A DNA stretch of 64,000 bases, from assembly GCF_030272615.1 (NCBI RefSeq), contig NC_081407.1, positions 262,744,574-262,808,573 on the forward strand. The letters are read 5' to 3'. Made by a program: the position numbers and the translations under genes. The notes below the pieces were generated by a model. It had not been told where the DNA came from. It made no database searches and saw only the letters and a list, made by a program, of their open reading frames with translations. Source of the stretch: Cryptomeria japonica (lineage: Eukaryota; Streptophyta; Pinopsida; Cupressales; Cupressaceae). Below are positions 55,288 to 64,000 of this stretch, piece by piece. How positions within the stretch are numbered: position 1 is the first letter of the stretch; every line of letters begins with the position of its first letter.

Positions 55288-58200
55288 ATAGCTTCTTCAT
55301 CTACACCTGAATTCATTGCAAACCCTACAATGATTGAAGTTATTAAGCACCCTAGACCCATGTTCAAACTTATTCCCGAAATTGCGAAGAAAGATGATAC
55401 CCCAGGAGCATTCTCGAAAATACCTAAGGGAGTAGTTTATGCAGAGGATCCTAGAATGTATATACATTGTCATATTGAGGAACTAGGAGTTCAAGAAATA
55501 ATGAACATGTATAGGACTATAATTTGTGATGAACATGGTAATGTTAAACCAGAACACAAGATTGTGGAAACCTTAGGTTTTGTGGACATTCTTAGTATCC
55601 CTGATTTCCCGAAGGATGTGATAAGAATTTTCTTGAGCAGAGTTCATGGAGAGTTCTTTTGGTTGGATTCCATCCATAAGATTACTAAAGAGGCAGTTAG
55701 GGTAGTGACATGCTTACCTTCCACCAATAGCAGGTCTGACAGAACTAAGAAGGTTTCAAATGACACTGTGATGACCCTAATTGGTGTAACTTTTGACAAA
55801 ATATCCCTAAGAGTAAATGATGTGAAAGATATAAATGTTAGATTTGTTAGCATGATTCTTGGTTATAAGGCTACACATGCAAACATACTAAACTCAGTCT
55901 CTAGCTTATGTATTAAAAGTGCATATGACATGGTGAATGACAATGCAAGAATTAATGTATGTGAGTGGCTTAAAGATGAACTGATAGACGACAACTTGAA
56001 GAAAATCAAAGGTGATAAGAAATGAACTTTCAAATTTGCCAACCTGCTTGTGTGCTTAATGTTGTACATTACTAAGGAAGTACCCGGTATTGCTAGGAAA
56101 GACTTTGGTTTTGATATACCGGTAGGAAAACAACTATTAGACATACTGAACAACATGGGAGATGATAGGGAGAAAAACATAAATGAATATATTCAAACTT
56201 TGAAAGCAAGAATGAAGATAAGAATAAGGCTATCTCAAGCAATTGTTGATAAGTATCAAAAAGAGATATGCTTTGTGATCAAGAAAGATGAAATCTAGAT
56301 GGAGGCAGTTATCCCTAGGACTATTTGGGTTACAGAGATGGGATATGAGGTAGATGACAACATAGTTGAAACTTATGCAAAAGCCCTCTTGGAAGCCCCT
56401 AAGGAATCGACAAAGAAAGTATTTGGCAAGACTGAAACAATTGAAAGTGGCATTCAATCTCATTAAAGAGTTAAGAAAACTGAGTAGATAGTTGGGAGAG
56501 GTTCAAGGCAGGAAAAAGCAATAGGCAGTTAGGCCTCCAGCTAATAAATTGACACCAAAGAAAAGAAAAGAAAGACAGGTTATTCCACCATTTGACAAAC
56601 TTCTGAATGAAATAACTGAAGATGGGAAATTGAAAAACATCAATAAGTTATATAACACACTATCAAATGATGAAAAGGAGAGCATAGAGAATAGTGTAAT
56701 CCTACACTTAGACATCTATAAGAAATTTCTGATGGAAATTGTGGATGAGATACCAAATGATTTATACAAAAGATTAGAAGCTGGAAGGGTAGCCATTGTG
56801 GAAATAGACAAAAAAATAAAAATAGAGAAGCTACTTGTAGTTCACCTAGTGAACTCCACACAAGAAATTGATGAGCTGATCAGTGAAGCAAACCGGACAA
56901 TATTTTCAACTAGTCACCGACATGTTGCACTAATGGCAGGCAGAGTAAATGAAATAATAGAAGAGACTGCAGATCAGTGGGATATATTTTTTGTTGAAAA
57001 AGAGAAACAAGAAGAGCTAAGAAGACCAAAGACTATCAAAGTCTACCAAAAGGATAAGGGGAAAGGTAAGGTAGGTGGACCTCTAAGCCTAAAAATAACA
57101 GATAATTTACCCCCACCAACCTATGATACCCCACCGGTACAAACTGTTGACACACAACCGACAACAGAGAGTATGGATACTCCACACAAGGATACAAATC
57201 CCGACTCTGAGGTGTTGTATACAATGAACATTGACACACAGGAAGCCAATATTGTGGTAGATAAAGAATCAACTGACAAGAGGGATGTGGCAACAGAGTC
57301 ACTGACATGAACTATTGTAGTTGAAAACATTGGAATTGGGGAAGAACAACAAACTAAAGCACCAAATGATCCGCTAGATATAGGAAAGGTAGATACCATA
57401 GGTAGACACATTAATGTATCTACTGAGTTATCGGAAGTAGACAGTATAGAGGTAGACCAAGAAAAACCAGTAGTGGACACTATAGTGAAATCTTCAAAGA
57501 CACAAATAGAGAGACCATCAGGAGAGAACAAAGAGAAACCATCAGAGCAACAGGCTCTTGCTGAGGAAAACATTGAAAAATAGGTAAAGCAATAGGATTC
57601 ATAGGTACATACTCAGACAATACCACCGGCTACATCTAACAAGCCCAAACCTCTGGTAGTAGAAATGGAAACACAAACTGACCCTCCAGAGAAAGAGGAA
57701 AGCAAAGCTATCACAACCACCGACGGTTTACAAATTGTAAAATCAGTTGGACAGTCATTTGGTACATGTATGATTGAATTCAGGCCAACCAATATAACAA
57801 AGGTGCTCTTCGATTCAATAAATAAAATAACAGAGTGTAATGCACAGGTGCATAAGGCTATAGATGACACTTTACCAATTTTGAAGATGATAGTTCCAAA
57901 GTGTATTATAGAGAATAAAGATTCTTTGAGCCAATTAGACACATTGTCTAAGTATATTACTGACAATCTAATAACACTGGATAAAACAAATGAAGGCACC
58001 TTCCGAAAGAAAATGAATAAGGAAAATGAAAAATTCTTTGAGGAAACAGTTAAGAATAATAAGGAACAAATGGAAACCTTATTACCGGTATTAGGCAAAA
58101 CAATCTTGGACTTCAAGAAACTATACAAAGATACCTACAAAATTGACATTTTGACAGAGGACATAGATTCAGAGATCAACAAAGCACAAAAAGAAATTAA

Positions 58201-58606
58201 CAATATTGCTGACAACTTAATAGGAACATTAGATTCATTTTTGGTAGTTGAAAAGGAAATTGCAGTTCCAGAGGAGAAAATTGAAAAATTAGAAAAAGAT
58301 AAAGAAAGAATAAAATATAAGGCAAAGGATTTAAAGTGCAAACTAGGCCCTAAACTGGATAACCTCATCTCTTTGAGAAAAGAGATTTCTAAGGCTCTGG
58401 TTCCAGAACTTAAGACACCAGAAGAGCAAATGCACATACTCACTAGTACAATTCAGAGAACAAAAGCAACAATAAAGGATAGTGAAAGGTTCAGCGACAG
58501 TCAAAATTTTGCATTGGCAGACATCTATCAGATTGTAACCCACAGTTACAAGGATCTAGGTAGGAATCACACTCCATTGATATTGAATGACAACCTTTGT
58601 CATTGA
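55288..58606 (+). pseudogene. E5 ORF2, about 1,106 codons, unknown protein
   Basis: The inferred start is ATA at 55288 (ATG lost; ASSSTPEFIANP follows as in E2); the next ATG is 55330. Domain A, residues 1-340: VVYAEDPRMYIHCHIEELG, LSRVHGEFFWLDSIHKITK, VSNDTVMTLIGVTFD, VRFVSMILGY, VDKYQKEICFVIKKDE, MGYEVDD. Stops lie at 56023-56025 (TGA) and 56296-56298 (TAG). A phase change near 56500 leads to a basic linker and domain B, residues 420-570: LHLDIYKKFLMEIVDEIP and LMAGRVNEIIEETADQW. A Thr/Pro/Asp-rich region (about 570-790) has four stops, then a Lys/Glu-rich coiled coil (57665-58606) with EEKIEKLEKDKERIKYK. The final TGA overlaps a PPT-like motif. Position just before the 3' LTR recalls the env-like ORF of plant Sireviruses; that is only an analogy. 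Confidence 0.82.
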
Positions 58607-58610
58607 TGCC

Positions 58611-58620
58611 AAAGGGGGAG
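58611..58620 (+). other. Internal PPT-like tract of E5
   Basis: AAAGGGGGAG in the phrase CATTGATGCCAAAGGGGGAG, directly at the ORF2 stop, 160 bp before the PPT at the LTR. Confidence 0.6.
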
Positions 58621-58769
58621 TAGATGAGAAAAATGATTAGCAAAAGACTTCATCAGCTAAGGGGGAGCACACATTTTTGTAACATAGTTTTGACAGTTTT
58701 GGCAGATTCTTTTGGACAACATTTTTGGACACTTTTTAGATTTTTCTCATGAGTGTTGCCATCAATGCC

Positions 58770-58781
58770 AAAGGGGGAGAT
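58770..58781 (+). other. E5 polypurine tract
   Basis: AAAGGGGGAGAT directly before the 3' LTR start TGTTGGCAAATG. It lies in the loop of a perfect 13-bp inverted repeat (58755-58767 with 58834-58846). Confidence 0.93.
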
Positions 58782-59556
58782 TGTTGGCAAATGCACACTC
58801 CAATGAGAAATTGTAGGCGATTGAAAGTATTTTCATTGATGGCAACCTTACAATCATATGATATCGGCAGACACCAACACCAGTAGACTCTACATCGGCA
58901 TACGTTCACCGGCACCGAAAAGATTGATTATCGACACTCTGGCCGATAGGATTTTATTTATTGCAAACTGTAATTAATTGTAATATCTTTTTGTAAGCCA
59001 AAAAGGAAAGTTGTAATATGACTCATATAAGTATGAGTTCATGTAAATCATTTTTAGATACGGATATGGTTAGATTATTGATGAGAAATATTAAGGCAGA
59101 GTTTGGTATAAGGTTTTGGAAGTTGCAGAGCTTAAACCGACACTCGATCTGGCATAGCAGATGCCCTTTTGTAGCAGTACATGACATTGGATTTTCACAA
59201 TCCTCTTTTGTGAGTCAGTGAGACTTCTCTTTTTGTATGTAAGCAGTGAGCTTTAGGTAGTTGTCCTTCCTGCATGTGCAGGCCCCTATTGTAATAGTAA
59301 TATTCTCTTATTGGCTAGTAAGTGAATATTAGTGGTCACAAATCCCACCAAGGTTTTTCCCACATTGGGTTCCCTCATTAAAATACTTTGTTATGGTGTG
59401 TCCTTCATGTTGTGGTTGGTGTTCTTATTTACTGCATTAATTTTGGTTACCGGTACATAGTTTTGGAATGCTTTTCATTTAATAAGTTAAGAAAATCCTT
59501 TAACCGGCAAGATACTGATTCACCCCCCACTCTCAATATCTTTGGGAATCCTAACA
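58782..59556 (+). repeat. E5 3' LTR
   Basis: TGTTGGCAAATGCACACTC start, GAATCCTAACA end. Compared with the 5' LTR it has about 20 extra bp near 59233-59255 and scattered transitions. Hairpin arms at 59509-59518 and 59533-59542 carry one mismatch. Confidence 0.93.
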
Positions 59557-60440
59557 GAGACAACCTATGGCTACACTAAGTCAACATCAAAATGGAGATG
59601 AATGTGGAGATCAAGTGGAAGATTCCAGGATAACGGTTTACATGTTTTATTCCAACCAGTATTGATTGTTCTAACTAGTATTTGATTTTGTGATGAGTTA
59701 CCAGCATTGATTTCTTGGTGGTCATTTTTGTGATGAGTTTTGATCACTTGTCTAGATACACTGCACCTAGGAAATTATGTTTTGATTTCCTTAGGCCGAC
59801 ATAAGATTTGAATGTCTATTTAAAGACATCTTAGTGAATCACTTAGAGAGAAGATTATGCGAATACTGATATGCATCAAGAGTAAAAGATTTTGTTGAAG
59901 AGCAATAAGTGTTAAGATGAAGAGCACTATTGAATGTACTTAGAAGGATCTGATTAGGAAAGTATTGTGCTACTCAGAACAGATCAAACCATTGTTTTTG
60001 CTTTTTAATCATTACAACAGAATCAAATCCCCTAACAGGGTAAGCTCTAACAAGGTGATCCATTATTTTGGATTCTCAAATCCTCCAAAGAGGTTACTCC
60101 TAACAGGGTAGTACTCTTAATAGGGTATAAGCTTCTAATCAAGCTTTGGGATCTCTAACAAGATTCACTCCTAGAAGATCACTTTGTAGACCTTAACCGG
60201 TCAGTTATCTATTACTGCAAATAGTTAACTTGTGAGTTCCATCTCACCATGGTTTTTACCTATTTGGGTTTTCCATGTATAAACACTTGTGTTATGGTGG
60301 ATGTTGTTATATCATTTTGGATAGCATGTATTTTCTTAAAATGCTTGGTTAAGTTCATCTACTGGTTAGTGTTTGAAGTAGTGTTTTATTTGGTGTCACT
60401 TATTCACCCCCCCCGCTCAGTTCTTTTCAAGTCCATCAAT

Positions 60441-60453
60441 TGGTATCAGAGCC
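60441..60453 (+). other. E4 primer binding site (initiator tRNA-Met)
   Basis: TGGTATCAGAGCC two bases after the LTR end CCATCA. Confidence 0.95.
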
Positions 60454-60500
60454 TAACTTCTTTGAAGCCTAACCTCTTAGAAGGGAGTCTTGAAACTACC

Positions 60501-61795
60501 ATGGGGGACAAGAGCTATTTTGAGATGGCTGGAGAGATAGAAGCTAGCAGAAATGAAGTTAAATGCCTTAGGGGAAAACTGAAAGCTTCTCAAGTCAAAA
60601 GTGGAGAGCTATCTGAAAAACTATTAGAAATATCTGATAATAGTTCTTCAAATGAAGCCAATATTGAAGTTTTAGTAGGAGAAGTTGAAAAGTTGAATGG
60701 TGAGAAACTGAATCTGAGGAGAGAACTAGAAGGTCTCACTATCTGCATGAGTCAAGAATGGAAGCCGGAAGAGCTGCTAAAGATCTTATCAAGGAAAGAG
60801 ATCAAGATATTATAAATATCAAATGGGAAAAAGACACTATGCATGAGAACTTGATTGTTGAGACAGAAGAAAAGGAGAACCTAAATCTATATCTTGAGCT
60901 GGCATCGTCTCTGAAAGAGAACCTATCTAAGCATAATTTAGATCTCGTCAAAAAGCTTACTTAAGCCAATGAGAAATTGGAGAAGTTTGTAAAATGTTCT
61001 ACCATGCTGGAAGAACAAATTCAATCATAGAGAATGAAGGGTGATATCTCTGGACTTGGTTTTCATACAACTGAAAAAGGTGAATCCTCCGGTACAAAGA
61101 GAAACTATCCAAAGAAAAAAACTACTCCTAAAGTCAATAAGACTACCGGTAAGAAGGTTTTTAAACTTGTCTACTTTGTTTTCCATAAGCCTGGTCATAC
61201 TGCAAATGTCTGTAGAGACAAACCTAATAGAAATGCAAATTACAATACTAATGCTAGGTATGTGTCAAGAAAGTTTGAAGGTCATTGATTCACATGTGGA
61301 AAGTATGGGCATAGACATGTTGAGTGCAAATATAGAGAAAACAATCTTGTACCACACATGCATCCAAGACCAAATGGTGACTGGATAAGGAAATTTGATA
61401 ACCGGGTAAACCTAAATTGGCAAAGATCCTATGACAACCGGTTTATTCCATTTGAGATGGAAAAGGTAACAAATGTTATTTGCACCTTCTATAATAACTT
61501 TGGTCATGTGGCTATGAACTACAGAAGAAGAACAAGAAGAGAAAATGCAAGACCTTAGAGATCATCTGGTATGGTCTTTTACCACTGCAACAAACCGAGG
61601 CACTTAGCAAAATTTTGTAGATCAAGAAATAGCAAACCAGTCAACTCTTTCAAGGATCGGAAAGGAAAGAAAAAAGTTGATGTTGAGGAAACCAAAGAGG
61701 ATATGAATCGTATTTGGAAGGAGAAAAGTGATGACTCACCTGGAGAAGAAACTGTTCCTTCACCTAGTGAAGAGAACCCAACACCGATGACTTAA
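60501..61795 (+). pseudogene. E4 ORF1: coiled coil plus zinc knuckles
   Basis: The ATG at 60501 (MGDKSYFEMAGEIEASRNEV) is the first after the PBS; the frame is open further upstream through the LTR, which I do not count as coding. Heptad-rich region to about 61030, with a phase change in 60758-60815. Afterwards all in one phase with stops at 60962, about 61027, 61286 and 61556. Knuckles: FVFHKPGHTANVC (ligands eroded), FTCGKYGHRHVEC preceded by TGA at 61286-61288 exactly where the first Cys belongs, CTFYNNFGHVAMNY (eroded), YHCNKPRHLAKFC. Ends with an acidic tail and TAA at 61793-61795. Confidence 0.77.
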
Positions 61796-62220
61796 GCCTA
61801 TTTTAACATGGCTAAGGGAAGCTTAATGATAAAACATCTCCGGACCCCTTTTAAAATGAGCGGGAAAGAATTTTTGAATCATGAATTTTAGTGACTTTTT
61901 GTTGATGTGTTATCAACCGGTATTTCACTCGAGCGGTGAAATTAGGGTTTGTAACCCTAAAGTTGTAGCATTTATTATAGTTGGTAAAAAGGGATAAAAT
62001 AAAGGTTTACTTTGCCTTTTTTACCCTAACTCTTTTGACAAATAAATTTGAAGCGATTGCAGAGCCAAACAAGATTGTCTTGTTGTCAATTAGCGAATTA
62101 TTTTGTGATTAGAGAAATTAAGTTGAATTGAAAGTTGCAGAGAGGCGAACTAGTGTGCATTTGGGCATTTCAACTGGGAAACGAAGCAATGCGTAAGAAA
62201 CAAGGTATTTCTTTGAGTAT
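61796..62220 (+). other. Spacer between ORF1 and ORF2 of E4
   Basis: About 425 bp with no supported frame; same position as the spacers of E2, E5 and E6. Confidence 0.5.
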
Positions 62221-64000
62221 ACCACTTCTACTTCTAAATCTGTAGAGAGGTTGATGATCACTACTGAGCCTGAGGAAGCTCTAAAGGAAGATCAAATTAT
62301 GTCTTATAATGCATTGTCGCAAGTCTCGAGTGGTGTTGTGGTCAAAGGTGACTTGTCCAGTTATATAGACTGCAAGATAGAATATTTAGGAACCCTACAC
62401 ATTTATACCCAGTTGAAATCACTCTGTGATAAAAACTAGAAAGATTGAAACAAAATATGCTAGAGTTTTTGAAAAAGGCTTTCATAATGCCACCTACTTT
62501 CTTGAAGATTTTGAGGAAGAACACATCAGAATCATTTTGAGTCGAGTCCACAGAGAGAACATGTATTTAGAAAGGACTCACACAATACATAGGGAAGCTA
62601 TTCAAGTTGTCACTAGTTATTTCTCAATCGGTGAAATTCCTGTGCTAAGATGAATTTCAAAGGATACTATCTTCAAATTAACCGGTTCTATATCTGATAG
62701 GCATTCTTTTTCTATCAACAATATCAAAGACCCTGCAGTGAAACTAGCAGTAATGGTGATAGGCTACCGAGTATTTTACTCTAGTAGACTTAATAGAGTT
62801 CCATCTGCATCAATTCATGATTGTTGATAATGTAGATTATGATCTTTGTGAACCCATCAGAGGGCAATTATTTAAAATTTTGCAATCTATTTAGAAGGAC
62901 AACACTCAAAAGTTCAAATATGGTCAGCTATTAGCTGGGTTATTTTTCCATTTCCAGAACTTCCTACCGAGAATTGGAGACATTGAATGGTCAAAAGACC
63001 TACTAGTCAATGCACAGATTAAGAAAAACATTAAGGTTGTGAAGAATACTTTTTCAGCTGCCTTGAATAAGTATTTTAATGAATTTTAGAAAAAGATGAG
63101 CATGAGAATGAGATTACCTAAAGGTGTGGTAAAACACTTTGAAAAAGACACAGTCTTCACTGTTACCATTGACTTTTGCTTGATGCAAGCAATTGAACCC
63201 AAAGAGGAAGAGATGGAAGATATGAGCTATGAGGTTAATTATGATTTACTGGTTGGCTATGCTAATACCCTGTTAGCATCGCCTAAAGATAAACAACAAG
63301 CAAAATTGGACATTGTGGCAGTCCAAGTTGTACCAACAAAAACTGGTACTATACCTGTAGCTAATGTGAAAGGAAATAAAAAGAAGTCTGATGAAAAGTC
63401 TCCTGTGATAAAGACCAAAAGGGTGACTCGGAGTGTCCTAACCAAAAAGGAACTGGCACCTAAAGTATATGTAAAAAAGGAGAGTGCACCAAAGAAGAGA
63501 AATCAAAAAATGAATTTGCAACTAGAGTCTGAAGGAAAAGACTCCGAAGAAGAACCAAAGAAGGAAAAAGCAACCAGCAGAACATCCAAGAAGGTAAAGG
63601 TAGTGCCGAAGGAAACTACACCTATTGATATAGCTACCTACAAACTTGACACAGTTTTTGAGAGAACAATGAAGACACTAGGAAGAAATAGGTTTGCCAA
63701 TGTCAAAGAATATTTTGATTCTTTCACTAAAGATAAGCAAAAGAAAGTCATTCAATGGGTAATCACTTATTTGGGTCATTACAATAGATTTCTACATGAC
63801 TTGGAAAAGGATATTTCAATCTCTTTGTATAATACTCTTTTAGATAAATGGGAGGAAGCTATTCAATTGGAAAAGAAGATTATTGATGAAATATTTGTAT
63901 AATATTTTCCCAATTTATCCTCGGATGGAATTAGTGCTTTAGTTGAGAGATACAAAGTATATTTTGATTTTAAAATGAGAATATTGAAGCTTCTTAATGC
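62221..64000 (+). pseudogene. E4 ORF2, N-terminal part, running off the window
   Basis: Diverged but ordered like E5: domain A has YIDCKIEYLGTLHIYTQL, then after a shift LEDFEEEHIRIILSRVHREN, HTIHREAIQVVTSY, TIFKLTGSISDRHSFSINNI and VMVIGYRV. The long open frame 63096-63902 covers the end of domain A (VKHFEKDTVFTVTIDFCLMQ, MSYEVNYDLLVGYANTLLAS), a Lys/Glu-rich linker with KKVKVVPKE, and the start of domain B (VKEYFDSFTKDKQKKV, LGHYNRFLHDLEKDI). Stop at 63900; continuation beyond the window is expected. A TAG lies before the ATG at 63096, in phase, at a likely glutamine. Confidence 0.72.

Larger units (their letters stand above)
53058..59556 (+). mobile_element. E5: complete pol-less Copia-like LTR element
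   Basis: LTRs 53058-53811 and 58782-59556; flanks GAGAT (53053-53057) and GAGAC (59557-59561) differ at one base. PBS, ORF1, spacer, ORF2 and PPT fill the whole internal 4,970 bp. No protease, integrase, reverse transcriptase or RNase H motif occurs in any frame I read. This is the reference copy for the family also represented by E2, E4 and E6. Confidence 0.92.
52883..60438 (+). repeat. E4 5' LTR, split by E5
   Basis: Left part 52883-53057 and right part 59562-60438, about 1.05 kb together. The right part has GGTTTTTACCTATTTGGG (60250-60267), the sense form of the block seen in all LTRs, and TTCACCCCCCCCGCTCAG near the end. The short terminal inverted repeat is TGTT...ATCA rather than TGTTG...CAACA, similar to E3. 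Confidence 0.8.
52883..64000 (+). mobile_element. E4: pol-less Copia-like element, cut by the window edge and split by E5
   Basis: The 5' LTR starts TGTTAGCTTGATGATG and ends AAGTCCATCA, followed by a perfect initiator tRNA-Met PBS, then ORF1, spacer and the first part of ORF2. E5 sits inside the 5' LTR. Inserted in E6 in the opposite orientation. The 3' end is outside the window. Confidence 0.85.

Noticed and set aside
57121-58128. Minus-strand frames of 150 and 171 codons, rich in Ser, Val and Leu
   Set aside because: Antisense of E5 ORF2, whose composition (Asp, Glu, Lys, Thr codons) creates long reverse frames.
53814-60453. Matches to the 3' end of initiator tRNA-Met
   Set aside because: These are primer binding sites next to LTR ends; no complete tRNA gene is present.
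60249-60500. Upstream extension of the E4 ORF1 frame into the LTR
   Set aside because: The frame is open by chance through the LTR end and PBS; translation should start at the ATG at 60501.

Overview
This 64 kb window looks like intergenic DNA from a large plant genome, possibly a gymnosperm, although the sequence alone does not prove the lineage. I found no host protein-coding gene, rRNA gene or tRNA gene. Almost everything is LTR retrotransposon sequence: Copia-type elements primed by initiator tRNA-Met (TGGTATCAGAGC) and Gypsy-type elements with other primer sites. The copies are nested inside one another and their open frames are broken by stops and frameshifts.

Layout. 1-7078 is the gag-protease end of a minus-strand Gypsy element with its leader, primer site and one LTR (element G). 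7079-8640 is old repeat DNA including a diverged relative of the LTR of element D. 8641-17499 is a full-length minus-strand Copia element (E1) with LTRs, PPT, PBS and a 5-bp target duplication GACAA. 17500-20226 and 43731-43975 are halves of an older locus, split by a nest: E2 (20227-43730, TSD ATTAA) contains Gypsy-like gag-only element D (22405-38813, TSD CACCG/CACTG), which contains Copia element E3 (27002-35262, TSD TTAAT), whose 5' LTR contains a plus-strand LTR fragment (33273-34262). 44183-47184 is an eroded LTR (X) split by a solo LTR (45283-46667). From 47190 a second nest follows: minus-strand E6 is interrupted by plus-strand E4 (from 52883 past the right edge), whose 5' LTR is interrupted by complete plus-strand element E5 (53058-59556).

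How the parts relate. E1 and E3 carry recognisable Copia gag, protease, integrase, reverse transcriptase and RNase H. E2, E4, E5 and E6 are different: they have Copia-style LTR, PBS and PPT signals, but the internal region of the one complete undisturbed copy (E5) holds only ORF1 (coiled coil plus about four CCHC zinc knuckles) and ORF2, a protein of about 1,100 residues that I do not recognise, with no protease, integrase or reverse transcriptase. The same ORF1/ORF2 plan in four divergent copies points to a long-lived non-autonomous family that probably uses proteins of an E1/E3-like partner. E1 carries the same coiled-coil and multi-knuckle module at the end of its gag, which supports that link.

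Conserved noncoding structures recur across these families: an inverted repeat around the PPT/3' LTR junction with a matched change in both arms, a C-rich-loop hairpin just before the PBS whose stem covaries, and duplicated PPTs. These are the most interesting signals besides ORF2.
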